DNA of 64,000 bases from Maridesulfovibrio sp. (GTDB taxonomy: Bacteria; Desulfobacterota; Desulfovibrionia; Desulfovibrionales; Desulfovibrionaceae): the NCBI RefSeq assembly GCF_963678865.1, contig NZ_OY787459.1:3216501-3280500 (forward strand). The letters run 5' to 3'. Within the stretch, counting starts at the first letter, position 1. Every line of letters begins with the position of its first letter. Of this stretch, positions 34,189 to 43,480 are shown in pieces. Below the pieces are notes generated by a model. The model was not told where the DNA came from. It worked only from the letters and a program-made list of their open reading frames with translations, and did no database searches. A program made the translations under genes and the position numbers.

Positions 34189-35862
34189 TTACTTTTTGAA
34201 TTTATCGTTCAGCCGTTTTGCCTGCCCTCCCTTACTGAATAATTCCAAAGGCTTTAATCCGTCATCTTCAACAACACCTTCTGTTTTGGAATAAATGTAT
34301 AATTTAACCGGAACAGCGAATTCATCTCCCAGTTTTTTTTCAATATCTTTGACTTCCTTGCTTTTAACAAGTCTTTCTCCAGTAACATCGGCCATTATGT
34401 GCCACACTTTTTTCATCTTTTGAGCCTCGATATACACAGGAAAAATATTGCGTATCTCATCAATGAGCTCAGATGTACGTTTTTCAATTTTCCGGGAAAG
34501 AGGGGGCTCTGTTCCGCTGTAATGGACTCCGAAGAGATTTCGACCATTGCGGGTTATGTCATCACTTTTGTAATAGCGGATGATCAGGGTCAGGTTTTGT
34601 TCTCCGGTTCTCTTGCGCAGCATGTCCTCCATCTTTATGACCGATTCCGGTACAGGCCGTTCCGGTCCGCTTATTTCAATGATCACCCCCGGTCCTTTTT
34701 TTAGCTCAGTGTAGTTGATGCCGGAAAGAGTATACCACGGCAGTTCAGAAATAATTGTACGGAAAAGCAGTTCAGCCTGTTCGAGGATCGACGCACTTTT
34801 TTCAAGTTTGATGTTCTGCCTTTTGGCATGTGCATTGATCAAAGAGTTGGTTGACCGCGGTGAAGATGAAATACTCTGGGTCAGGCTGGTCCTCACAATG
34901 ATACTGACCGGCTTTTTTAGTGTGGCTGAAGCAGTTTTTTCCATCTTTTTTACCGTTCCGGCTTTAAGTGACAGAGGGCCGTTCAAAGTAATGAAACCGT
35001 CCACAGTTCCCTGATTGATTTCGTGGGTGATGTTTTCAATGGTTGTGTTAGGAATTGAGGATATTGCCTGAATTGCTACCGTGCGCAGGCAATTATCGAT
35101 CTGTCTGGCAAGGGCGACGTCCATGAGGGATTTGGTGAGCAATCCCGCTACGATGATCAGTCCTACGGTGCTGATTGAGAAATGTTTGATCAGTCTAGGC
35201 AGGGGTTCATCTTCGGAGTGGGGTATGAATCCGGTGATTATGAACAGGACACTGCCTATGGAGAGGATAACCAGAAAGTTGGCGAAAAAAAGCAGGAAGG
35301 CTCCCAATCCATCAGAGTATTCTTGCAGGGCAATACACAAACCGCTTGCACAAAGCGGGGGAACGAGTGATGTGGCAATGGCTATTCCGGGCATAACCGG
35401 ACTGACCCGCTCATCTATAAGGGCTACGGTTCCTGCGATTCCCGCAAATGCGGCTACTCCGAGATCAAGTAGATTGGGTCTGGTTCGGGAGACAATCTCA
35501 TGGGTCAGTTCAAAGAAAATCGGAAAATTACCGATCAGCAGACCTCCGATGATTCCTATCAGGATACCTGCGGTTACTGAAAAAACAGAATCGCGGATGA
35601 GTGGCATTTCACCCCGTACAAGACCCAACGACAGTCCGAAGATTGGTGTCATCAGGGGCGAAACCAGCATAGCCCCGATCACAACAGCAGGGCTGTCCGC
35701 TGTGAGCCCGATGGAGGCGATGAATGACGCAATGCCCATGAGCAGGTAATACATTCCGCTTGGAACAGAGTTGCGGGTTATTTCCGAGATCAGGAATTCC
35801 CGGCGCACATCCGTGACGAAAAGTAACGGTATCTTTTTTTTGCGGGTGAATATCAGCCCCAT
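34189..35862 (-). CDS. DUF389 membrane protein
   Basis: 557 residues from the ATG at 35862, which has GGAGGGG directly upstream; the extension to 35934 is rejected. The N-terminal half holds the DUF389 (TIGR00341-type) membrane domain with six or seven TM helices and the motifs SPAVVIGAMLVSPLMTPI, VAAFAGIAGTVAL and IATSLVPPLCASGL. The C-terminal half (about 290-557) is soluble, with repeated alpha/beta segments. The function of DUF389 is not established. The gene is followed 37 bases later by the haem-type kinase on the same strand, so co-transcription is possible. Confidence 0.88.
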   Translation of the reverse strand: MGLIFTRKKKIPLLFVTDVRREFLISEITRNSVPSGMYYLLMGIASFIASIGLTADSPAVVIGAMLVSPLMTPIFGLSLGLVRGEMPLIRDSVFSVTAGILIGIIGGLLIGNFPIFFELTHEIVSRTRPNLLDLGVAAFAGIAGTVALIDERVSPVMPGIAIATSLVPPLCASGLCIALQEYSDGLGAFLLFFANFLVILSIGSVLFIITGFIPHSEDEPLPRLIKHFSISTVGLIIVAGLLTKSLMDVALARQIDNCLRTVAIQAISSIPNTTIENITHEINQGTVDGFITLNGPLSLKAGTVKKMEKTASATLKKPVSIIVRTSLTQSISSSPRSTNSLINAHAKRQNIKLEKSASILEQAELLFRTIISELPWYTLSGINYTELKKGPGVIIEISGPERPVPESVIKMEDMLRKRTGEQNLTLIIRYYKSDDITRNGRNLFGVHYSGTEPPLSRKIEKRTSELIDEIRNIFPVYIEAQKMKKVWHIMADVTGERLVKSKEVKDIEKKLGDEFAVPVKLYIYSKTEGVVEDDGLKPLELFSKGGQAKRLNDKFKK

Positions 35863-36060
35863 AGCCCCTCCGGTTGTGCTGATTATAATTCTGCTGCAAT
35901 TATTTAGATTACGACTAAGGATGTAATGGGTCAACTACAGGCAGATTTATTTCTGCTTTCATGGCGGTCTTTAAATATTATATTCCATGATATTGGCGTT
36001 AAAGCATATTTAAGGTTATAAAGGTATTGTAGACTCATTATTTTAAGCTGGAGGGAATGA

Positions 36061-37212
36061 ATGTTGGAATTTAAGGTTCAGCCTTTCTGTTTGGGTAAGG
36101 GATTAATTTTATTATTGATACTGGTATTCAGCTTGACGTTGAGCGCATGTTCGGATGCTCCTGTTAAGATTGGTTTTTCAGGAACACTTAAAGGAAAATA
36201 TTCCGATCTGGGTGTGCAGGGACGTAACGGGGCATTGCTGGCTGTAGAAGAAATTAATGACGCTGGTGGCCTTGATGGGCGTAAATTGGAATTGCTGGTC
36301 CGCGACGATCTGAATACCCCGGAAGGCGCAGTCAAGGCGGACAAGGAACTTGTTGCCGCAGGGGTGTCCGCTATTCTCGGACATATGACCAGTTCTCAGT
36401 CTCTGGCTGCTATTGGGGAAATGAAAGACAGCGGAGTCCTTTATATTTCTCCCACCACCTCAACACCGTTGCTGCAGGGAATTAAAGATAATTTTTTTAG
36501 GGTCATCCCGACACTCTCAGAGCTTTCAAAAGGGCTTGCCGAGTATTCAACCGGTAAGCTTGGTATGAAAAGACTGGCTGTTATTTGGGATACGTCGAAT
36601 AAGGCCTTTACCGTCCCCTATAAAGATGTATTCATCAGCACTTTTGAAGAAAACGGGGGCAAACTTGTGGGCGAGGCACGCATCGGCAAACAGAAGGATA
36701 ATGTGGATTGGCAAAAGGTTGTTGAAGAATTGAAAGCCGTTAAGCCGGATGTGGTCGTTATGGTTACTTCGGCCCGAGATCTTGCCGCTTTTGCTCAGTA
36801 TTGCAAAATTAATAAAACGGACTGGACTATCGCAAGCAGTATGTGGGCTTTTACTAAAGAGCTGGTGCAAACAGGCGGTAAGAGTGTTGAAGGGGTCTTG
36901 TTTGTGGTTCATTTTGCGGAGGATAATGCCGCACCGGGATACAATGAATTCAAGCAGAAGTTTATTGATCGTTACGGCTGGGCTCCGAATTTTGCAGCTG
37001 TTTTCGGCTATCAGGCTGTTCAGGTCTTTGCCGAAGCAGTAAGATTAAATGGCGGGAGCACTAAAGGGCTGGACAAGATAATCCCCGGAATATCCTTTGA
37101 CACAAGTATAATAGGTCCTTTCTCTATAGATGATTTCGGTGATGTGAAGGGTGTCGGACATATTGTATTCGTGAAGAATGGTGAATTTGTCACTGTCGCA
37201 AGAGGAGAATGA
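36061..37212 (+). CDS. LIV-type periplasmic binding lipoprotein
   Basis: 383 residues. A signal peptide with lipobox LSAC (Cys at about 30) is followed by a type I periplasmic binding fold of the Leu/Ile/Val-binding family (Peripla_BP_6): KIGFSGTLKGKYSDLGVQG, NGALLAVEEINDAGG, GHMTSSQSLA, then FGYQAVQVFAEAVR. GGAGG lies before the ATG. No ABC permease follows; instead its stop overlaps the start of a sensor kinase (ATGA), so it is translationally coupled to the kinase and probably supplies its ligand input. The ligand may be an amino acid or amide. Confidence 0.9.
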   Translation: MLEFKVQPFCLGKGLILLLILVFSLTLSACSDAPVKIGFSGTLKGKYSDLGVQGRNGALLAVEEINDAGGLDGRKLELLVRDDLNTPEGAVKADKELVAAGVSAILGHMTSSQSLAAIGEMKDSGVLYISPTTSTPLLQGIKDNFFRVIPTLSELSKGLAEYSTGKLGMKRLAVIWDTSNKAFTVPYKDVFISTFEENGGKLVGEARIGKQKDNVDWQKVVEELKAVKPDVVVMVTSARDLAAFAQYCKINKTDWTIASSMWAFTKELVQTGGKSVEGVLFVVHFAEDNAAPGYNEFKQKFIDRYGWAPNFAAVFGYQAVQVFAEAVRLNGGSTKGLDKIIPGISFDTSIIGPFSIDDFGDVKGVGHIVFVKNGEFVTVARGE

Positions 37213-39398
37213 TGAGCAGCCATTCTGTTTCTAGAATCTTTCAGGGAAAGCTGATTCAGTGGATACTCATTCCGGGCCTGCTCATGACAATGGTTCTGGT
37301 TTCCATCGTTGCCTTAAACCAAATGAGCATTATGGAACGGGGGATTGTCCAGCTTTCAAGATCCTTGTCCCGAAATGTTGATTTCTACATCGACGGTGCG
37401 GAGGATGTTTTGCGGTCCGTGGCTATTATGAGCGGTGGCAGCAAGGACGAAAGTCTGCGCAGCTATTTTGATGGGCTACAGGATCGTTTCGGTCAGTTCG
37501 AGCGCCTCTTGTTGCTGGATAAGAATGAAAATATAATCGCTGTTGCTCCTCAAGGAGTAAGAGGGATTGATTTTCCTATCCGTTTTGATGGAGTAGATAA
37601 ATCAAAACGGGTGCTGACTTCCCCCATAATTTCCCTGCATTCAGGAAAACTGGTTGTGTATATCAGTATTCCGGTGAAAAGCGGGGGGAAGCTCGTTGCT
37701 GAACTCAATCTCGAGACCTTGCAGAAATTCATTTACGGTTTCCTTTCTTCAAACAGGATAATTATTCTTACGGATTCCTACGGCAATCTCATTGTTCATC
37801 CCGACCGGGAATTGGTTAAGACTCAAACCAATGTTGGTACACTGGATGTTTTCAACAAGCGGCTGGAGCCGGGAGAGGGACAATTTTACATGGCCGAAGG
37901 CAGGCTTTGTTTCGGCAGTGTTGAAAATATCCCCGGAACTGGGTGGAAACTGCTGGTGGCAAGTTCAGCGTACCACCTGTTTCAACCGGTAATTGCGCTC
38001 GGGCTGCTGATCAGCGTTCTGGTAGTTTTTTTCTTTCTGGTTCTTCTCTTTGCATTGAAAAAGGAATTCCGGTTAAGGGTTGTCGTTCCGCTGGTTGGTT
38101 ATGTGAGGAAGTTATCAGCGATAACCAAAGGGGAGTATCCTGCGGCCTCATCGGTGAGTAATTCTTTTACCGAGTTTGACGAACTGGGCAGGGTCTTTGA
38201 CTCCATGGCTGAGAAAGTCCGAGAACGTGAGCATGACCTGATTGTATCAAAAAGGTATTTTCAAAGTGTTATTGATTCTATGCCTTCGGCATTGATCTGG
38301 GTGAACGAGGCCATGAATGTCTGTCAGTGTAACCTCAAGGCTTTGGAGTTGTTTAACCTTGAGTCTACAGAAATTGAGCCGGAGAATGTGGAGACCTTTT
38401 TTTCCGGGCATAAAGATGTGGTGGGTGTGATTACGGAAGCTCGGGAGTTCAAGGAACCAAGATCCTTGGAGCGAGTCAGCGTGGGCAATGATTCTTCTGC
38501 GGTGTATGATATTACTGCTTTTCCCCTGCGTAAATTTGAGAGAAAGGGCGTTGTTGTCAGGATTGATGAGGTTACTTCGCGGGTACGCATGGAGGAGATT
38601 ATGGTTCAGACTGAAAAGATGATGTCCGTGGGAGGGCTTGCTGCGGGGATGGCTCATGAAATTAATAATCCGCTTGGCGGGATAATACAGGGAACTCAAA
38701 ATCTTGAGCGGAAGTTTTCACCGGATATTAAAGCCAATCTCGTTGCAGCTGAAGAAGCAGACTGTTCACTTGAAGCCATGCAGAAATACCTTAGGGCCCG
38801 GAAGGTTTATACGATAATGGAAGGGATCAAGACATCCGGCCTGCGTGCAGCCAAAATCGTTTCCAACATGCTGGAGTTCAGCAAGCCCGGTAAATCAGTT
38901 TTGACTACTGTTAATGTACACGATTTGATCGAAGATTCCCTTGAGCTTTCAGCCAAGGATTATGATCTGAAAAAGAAGTATGATTTCATGCACATCAACA
39001 TCGTGCGTGAATTTGAAGCTGATCTTCCTGAAATAATATGTTCGCGGACCGAGATTGAGCAGGTCTTATTCAATATTTTTAAGAATTCCGCACAAGCCAT
39101 GCATGATGACGATGGGGGCGCAGTTGCTCCCCATATTTATATAAGGACCCGCAGTAATGGTTCGAACATTGTTATAGAGATTGAAGATAACGGCCCCGGC
39201 ATGGGGGCTGAAGTGCGTAAAAGGATTTTCGAACCGTTTTATACCACCAAGCCCTCGGGAGTGGGGACCGGTTTAGGACTTTCGGTTTCGTACTTTATTA
39301 TTACCCAGAATCATGGCGGAACGTTTACGGTCAGTTCCGAGCCGGGCCGGGGAGCGCGTTTTTCCATTACCCTGCCGGTGCAGGGCAGAGGAGAGTGA
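37209..39398 (+). CDS. Membrane sensor kinase coupled to the binding protein
   Basis: 729 residues. TM1 (about 18-38), a periplasmic Cache-type region (about 45-270), TM2 (about 275-298), HAMP (about 300-350) and PAS (about 355-460) are followed by HisKA with the phospho-acceptor His in GGLAAGMAHEINNP (about 480). HATPase_c has FNIFKNSAQAM, DNGPGMG and GTGLGLS. The kinase core is clearly paralogous to that at 32196, including the insert between the two HisKA helices (PDIKANLVAAEEADCS) and the LKKKYDF region. The start overlaps the binding-protein stop by four bases. The partner regulator is unknown. Confidence 0.92.
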   Translation: MMSSHSVSRIFQGKLIQWILIPGLLMTMVLVSIVALNQMSIMERGIVQLSRSLSRNVDFYIDGAEDVLRSVAIMSGGSKDESLRSYFDGLQDRFGQFERLLLLDKNENIIAVAPQGVRGIDFPIRFDGVDKSKRVLTSPIISLHSGKLVVYISIPVKSGGKLVAELNLETLQKFIYGFLSSNRIIILTDSYGNLIVHPDRELVKTQTNVGTLDVFNKRLEPGEGQFYMAEGRLCFGSVENIPGTGWKLLVASSAYHLFQPVIALGLLISVLVVFFFLVLLFALKKEFRLRVVVPLVGYVRKLSAITKGEYPAASSVSNSFTEFDELGRVFDSMAEKVREREHDLIVSKRYFQSVIDSMPSALIWVNEAMNVCQCNLKALELFNLESTEIEPENVETFFSGHKDVVGVITEAREFKEPRSLERVSVGNDSSAVYDITAFPLRKFERKGVVVRIDEVTSRVRMEEIMVQTEKMMSVGGLAAGMAHEINNPLGGIIQGTQNLERKFSPDIKANLVAAEEADCSLEAMQKYLRARKVYTIMEGIKTSGLRAAKIVSNMLEFSKPGKSVLTTVNVHDLIEDSLELSAKDYDLKKKYDFMHINIVREFEADLPEIICSRTEIEQVLFNIFKNSAQAMHDDDGGAVAPHIYIRTRSNGSNIVIEIEDNGPGMGAEVRKRIFEPFYTTKPSGVGTGLGLSVSYFIITQNHGGTFTVSSEPGRGARFSITLPVQGRGE

Positions 39399-39406
39399 TC
39401 CTAAAT

Positions 39407-40855
39407 TTAGTTTTTACCTCGTCCTTTTTTCCGGGATTTAATCAGCATGTCCGAGAGAATCATGGCCCGGTAGTACATGTTTATGTTGCTCACATAGCGA
39501 ACCGGTTCCATTCCAACCAGTTGCATGGTTCCGTATTCGGTGTTGTGGAACCAGATGTCGTCATGAAAGCCCAGTTTGGTGGCTATTTTGCGGGCATTGC
39601 GGATACGTCCGGGGCCTGCATTGTATGAAGCCAGCGCAAAGCGCAACCGTTCCGTCTCATTGGGAATAGCATCTGCAGGGTAATAGCGGTCCCGGAGCAG
39701 GGCCAGATACTTAACTCCGATGTGGATGTTATTTTCAAGATCGTTAATGTTTTTAATTCCTAGACGTTTATCCTTAGTCAGCATAGGCATTATCTGCATG
39801 ATTCCCACAGCCCCGACTCTTGACCGGGCATCATGGTTAAAGCCGGACTCCTGGTATGCAAGAGCCGCTACCAGCCGCCAGTCGAGTCCGTACATGGCCG
39901 CATATTTTTTGAATATGGGCGTATAGGCACTGAAATTTTCAATTTCTTTTGTTTCATCAAGGGGATTCTCAATAAACTTAACGTCACTGTAGTATTTTTT
40001 TAAGTAAATGTTGCCGAGAAGGGTTCCCTTGCGAACCGTTTTGACAAATGCATTAAGGCTCTGTAGCAGATCCGGGTTGTCCTTGCGGACCATCCATGCG
40101 ATGTTGCCTCCTTCACGCACTGTCACATTCTCAAGCACCCGAATGTGAGGGAGCACTTCTTTCCATATATTTGCCAGAAAATCATCGGCAATGGTCAGTT
40201 CAATAATTCCGGCATTTACCATCTGCATAATTTCTTCTGTCGGCTCATATTCAGGAGCAGGAAAGATTTTTACCGGAGCAAGTCCCTGCTCTTGAAATTT
40301 TTTATTCAACTCCAGAAGACTCTGGTGAAAACTGCTGGATTCGCGGACCATAACCATTCTGCCGGAGAGGTCATTTATGGAGTTGATTCCGGTTACCGCT
40401 TCGTTGGCCACAATGACTTCTTTGACATCTGGCAGGTAAGGATTACTGAATGCAACCTGTTTTCGCCGGGATTCGGTTACTGTGGTCAGGGCTGCTGCAA
40501 TATCGCCATATCCCTGATTAAGAAGCGGAATAAGCTTGTCTGCCGGGACGGGTATGAATTCAAGGTGTACTTCCTTTTTGCGGGGCATTTTTTTGTTCAG
40601 GAAATTTTCATATTCTTTGAGCAGGCTGTATTCAAATCCGTAGATCTTACTTTTATCCATGAAAAATGTTGTCGGTGAGAAAGATGTAAGGACCCTGATG
40701 GAGCGCTTTTCCAACATCCCCGGAAGGTCATGTGTTGTTTGCTCTGCAACCCGTGAAAACGCGGAAACCTTATCTCCGGCATGAACCGCGGGGGTATTCA
40801 GAAGTATAAGGGCAAGCAATAAAACGATCTGGGGAATAATTTTTTTTTCAATCAT
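39407..40855 (-). CDS. mltF: MltF-like lytic transglycosylase
   Basis: 482 residues. A signal peptide (about 1-27, ending VHA) is followed by a family 3 solute-binding domain (about 50-290; IRVLTSFSPTTFF, GDIAAALTTVTESR) and an SLT family 1E domain (about 310-470). The catalytic Glu is in AYQESGFNHDARS, followed by VGAVGIMQIMP and the LASYNAGPGRI motif. The architecture is that of membrane-bound MltF, which cleaves peptidoglycan and is allosterically tuned by its N-terminal domain. It is convergent with the sensor kinase, with only eight bases between the stops. Confidence 0.93.
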   Translation of the reverse strand: MIEKKIIPQIVLLLALILLNTPAVHAGDKVSAFSRVAEQTTHDLPGMLEKRSIRVLTSFSPTTFFMDKSKIYGFEYSLLKEYENFLNKKMPRKKEVHLEFIPVPADKLIPLLNQGYGDIAAALTTVTESRRKQVAFSNPYLPDVKEVIVANEAVTGINSINDLSGRMVMVRESSSFHQSLLELNKKFQEQGLAPVKIFPAPEYEPTEEIMQMVNAGIIELTIADDFLANIWKEVLPHIRVLENVTVREGGNIAWMVRKDNPDLLQSLNAFVKTVRKGTLLGNIYLKKYYSDVKFIENPLDETKEIENFSAYTPIFKKYAAMYGLDWRLVAALAYQESGFNHDARSRVGAVGIMQIMPMLTKDKRLGIKNINDLENNIHIGVKYLALLRDRYYPADAIPNETERLRFALASYNAGPGRIRNARKIATKLGFHDDIWFHNTEYGTMQLVGMEPVRYVSNINMYYRAMILSDMLIKSRKKGRGKN

Positions 40856-40999
40856 GGCGCAATACTAGATGAATGAGTTTTTTGTTTCAAGCATCGGTTT
40901 TTGTAGTCGCATATGTTGCAGTAAGACATTGTTTTATATCCTGTGCCGCCGGCCGGAGGTCTCTTTTGGACAGATTGAGGGAAATATCCCTGAAAACAG

Positions 41000-41031
41000 A
41001 AAAGCCACCAATCTTTCGATTGATGGCTTCT
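41000..41031 (-). terminator. Terminator after tRNA-Asp (first copy)
   Basis: GCCA.CAATC/GATTG.TGGC hairpin with a TTTC loop. The minus-strand continuation is T-rich. It lies about ten bases past the tRNA 3' end. Analogous hairpins follow the other two tRNA-Asp copies. Confidence 0.7.
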
Positions 41032-41040
41032 CCTGAAAAG

Positions 41041-41117
<77 letters not shown>

Positions 41118-41157
41118 GCATATATTAAACGTGTTAAGCAACGTTTATTATCTGGGG

Positions 41158-41233
41158 TGGTAGGCGGAACAGGGCTCGAACCTGTGACCCTCGGCTTGTA
41201 AGGCCGATGCTCTCCCAACTGAGCTATCCGCCC
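41158..41233 (-). tRNA. tRNA-Val (TAC)
   Basis: 76-base cloverleaf with encoded CCA. Acceptor GGGCGGA/TCCGCCT, D-arm with TAGCTCAGTTGGGAGAGC, anticodon loop CTTACAA (anticodon TAC) and T-loop TTCGAGC. Confidence 0.97.
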
Positions 41234-41302
41234 CCAGTGAGGAATCAGTTCTAAAGATACTCGCTAAACTTGTCAACACAATTTTTTATAAAAGTTGAAA
41301 AA

Positions 41303-41659
41303 TTATTCTTTTACCCAGTTCAGGGCTTCCTCTTGCTGTTCCGGGCTGAAGTGGCGGACCTCGATTGAAGGGAAGAGTTTGTCTCCGATTTTGATCAACG
41401 GTTCATGCCACTTACTGTCCGAAACTACAGCCTTTTTGGAGAATCTCTTCAGGTTGGGCAAGGCAAATTTGAGGTCTTCTATGAGGGCATCAAAGGTGAT
41501 TCCGCCCATTTCCAAAACTTCCACATAAACAGCAATGCGCTCTTCTGTTTTCATTTTTTCCAGGCAGGCAGAGATTACATTCTTCATATCCTCTTCACGG
41601 ATTTTGCCTATAATTCTGAGGCCCAGAACTTTTGGCGCTATTTCAATCAGTTCAAGCAT
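41303..41659 (-). CDS. SpoIIAA-like (STAS-fold) protein
   Basis: 118 residues matching the SpoIIAA-like domain (PF11964 type). It opens VLGLRIIGKIREEDM, has a central VYVEVLEMGGITFDALIEDLKFAL and ends KLFPSIEVRHFSPEQQEEALNWV. The fold is STAS-like but lacks an obvious phosphorylatable Ser/Thr at the usual site. AAGGAG lies six bases before the ATG. It follows the PAS kinase by 22 bases on the same strand, so they form an operon. Its role may be protein-protein signalling or lipid binding. Confidence 0.85.
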   Translation of the reverse strand: MLELIEIAPKVLGLRIIGKIREEDMKNVISACLEKMKTEERIAVYVEVLEMGGITFDALIEDLKFALPNLKRFSKKAVVSDSKWHEPLIKIGDKLFPSIEVRHFSPEQQEEALNWVKE

Positions 41660-41681
41660 GGCTTACTCCTTGCCGCAGCTT

Positions 41682-42818
41682 TTATCCCTCTATTGAAGGT
41701 AATAGTATTGAAAAAATTGTACCTGTTTCGGCTGTTGATTGAAATGAGATTTGTCCACCGAGGTATCTTTCAACCAGCAATTTCATGCTGTATGTCCCGA
41801 GTCCCCTGCCTTCTCCTTTAGTTGAAAAAGAGCGCTTAAAGACCTGACGCTGAACTTTTTCCGGCATGACATACTCATTATGGACCCAGAAAAGAATTTC
41901 GCCACTCTTTTTCCGGCAGCCGAGGGTAATTATTTCTCCGGGGTCGGATGCTTCCAGAGCATTTTTTACCATGTTGCCCAGCACTCTAGCCAGAATGGTC
42001 GGGTCAGTTTTAAATATTGGATTCTCGCTGTGCTCGGATAATGAAATCTGCCGCTCTGCGCACAGAGGGTGACCGGAATAAATATCCCGGAGGTGGGTTA
42101 GGATTTCATTTGCGGATGTGGGCTGAATGCAAACTCTTAGAGTCCCTTCTTCTGCTTTACTGAAATCTTTCTGGGCTAGAATTTCTTCCGACATCTGAGT
42201 GATTGCACGATTGATTTTCCGGCACTGCGTGTTCATGTGTTCTGAGGTGGCTACTTTGCAGAGCATTTGTGATGCATACTTTGCCCCGGTGGCCAGATTG
42301 AGAACATCATGGAAAAACATGTGCTCAAGGTTTTTCCGTCTTTTTTCGTGGGTTATGTCGAGAACTGTGAATATAATCAGGTCCTTTTCCCGGTATTTGA
42401 AGGGCGATGTGAAGACCTGCAGGTCAAGTGCTTCATCGTAGTCGGGGGTGTGCCGCAGTATGCGACATTCTTCAGTGTGGGCAACTCCCTGAAGGGATTT
42501 GATTATTGCCGATGCGGCTCCGCAGTCACGGCAGAACTTGCTGGTTCCACATCCTCCTGCGTTGATATGGGCATGAATGCAGCCCAGAGCTTCTCCGGGC
42601 CGGAGTCCTATTATTTCCTGTGAATTTTTACATTTTGTGAAGGACTGGAAAACTGAATTACAAAAAACCAGCTGTCTGTATGCATTGATAATCAGGAGCG
42701 GCACGGGTAGCGCATTCAAGGCGGGAATCATCGAGGCTTCTTTAATGTCTTCGGCCAGTTCTTGTATGTCCGGCTGCGGGCATCTTTCAGCAGGAGCAAA
42801 GTCGGTGGGCAGTGGCAT
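41682..42818 (-). CDS. Cytosolic PAS histidine kinase with a Cys cluster
   Basis: 378 residues without TM helices. The PAS domain (about 30-155) contains a tight group of cysteines (EALGCIHA, GGCGTSKFCRDCGA), which could hold an iron-sulfur cluster or act as a redox switch. The phospho-acceptor His lies in HMFFHDVLNLATGA, an atypical H box, followed by HATPase_c with GNMVKNALEAS and GEGRGLGTYSMK. The N-terminal ATP-lid glycines are reduced. GAGGTG precedes the ATG. It is operonic with the SpoIIAA-like protein; no receiver is nearby. Confidence 0.87.
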   Translation of the reverse strand: MPLPTDFAPAERCPQPDIQELAEDIKEASMIPALNALPVPLLIINAYRQLVFCNSVFQSFTKCKNSQEIIGLRPGEALGCIHAHINAGGCGTSKFCRDCGAASAIIKSLQGVAHTEECRILRHTPDYDEALDLQVFTSPFKYREKDLIIFTVLDITHEKRRKNLEHMFFHDVLNLATGAKYASQMLCKVATSEHMNTQCRKINRAITQMSEEILAQKDFSKAEEGTLRVCIQPTSANEILTHLRDIYSGHPLCAERQISLSEHSENPIFKTDPTILARVLGNMVKNALEASDPGEIITLGCRKKSGEILFWVHNEYVMPEKVQRQVFKRSFSTKGEGRGLGTYSMKLLVERYLGGQISFQSTAETGTIFSILLPSIEG

Positions 42819-42917
42819 CAGTCACCTCGTCAGGCTATTATTTTATTTCATTTACAGTCCTGAATAGATTTATAGCTTATTTTTGGCGTTATGCATACTG
42901 CTCCCTGCAGAAGGAGA

Positions 42918-42952
42918 GCAAACCGGAGGTGCATCAAGCCCCTCCGGTTTGC
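42918..42952 (-). terminator. Hairpin after the DUF2087 gene
   Basis: Perfect 12-bp arms GCAAACCGGAGG/CCTCCGGTTTGC. The U tract is poor in both directions. Confidence 0.6.
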
Positions 42953-42959
42953 CGGGAAG

Positions 42960-43478
42960 TTATCGGTTAACTTGTTTGATCAGCTCTACTGCTTCAGGTA
43001 GAGGTCGTTTTTCAATACGTCTGTACTCGCTTCCGTCGGTTGTTCTGAGTATCAATCCCTCGTCAACCAGCCAGCGCCTGAGCATGGCGTGGTCGCAAAA
43101 GGTGTGCGCCAGAACAAGCCGCTCATCCAGTTCCAGTTCGGTCATCGCTTTGCGGGCGGGCAAGCGGGACCAGAGAACCCAGAGGCAGAGAATCCGCTGA
43201 TTGTGTTTCTTGGGCCAGCGGTTGAGTACTCCGTTCAGATCGAAATAGCGGGTCGCTTTTTTAACCCGTTTCTTGTCTATTGTGACGGAGGGAAGCTTGT
43301 GTGCTTTTTCCTGTTCAGCCTTGAGGTGCTGGAAGTTTTTGTAACCTCCGGCACGAGCCAGCAGGTTCAGCATTTCTACATGGCCGGGGGGACTCTGTGC
43401 ATCTTCCAGTTGTTTGCGCAGATTGCGTGATAACGCGGATATGTCATTGATAATGAGAGGGAGTTGAGTTCGGGACAT
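42960..43478 (-). CDS. DUF2087-domain protein
   Basis: 172 residues. The C-terminal DUF2087 domain (about 75-160) has RYFDLNGVLNRWPKK, an LELDERLVLAHTFCDHAMLRRWLVDEGL helix pair typical of a winged-helix-like fold, and a final GSEYRR. The N-terminal part is helical and basic. Family members look like small DNA-binding regulators but are uncharacterised. The ribosome-binding site (AAGGA, read on the minus strand at about 43484-43489) lies inside a predicted helix formed with the long structured leader, so translation is probably regulated by that RNA. Confidence 0.8.
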   Translation of the reverse strand: MSRTQLPLIINDISALSRNLRKQLEDAQSPPGHVEMLNLLARAGGYKNFQHLKAEQEKAHKLPSVTIDKKRVKKATRYFDLNGVLNRWPKKHNQRILCLWVLWSRLPARKAMTELELDERLVLAHTFCDHAMLRRWLVDEGLILRTTDGSEYRRIEKRPLPEAVELIKQVNR

Positions 43479-43480
43479 GT

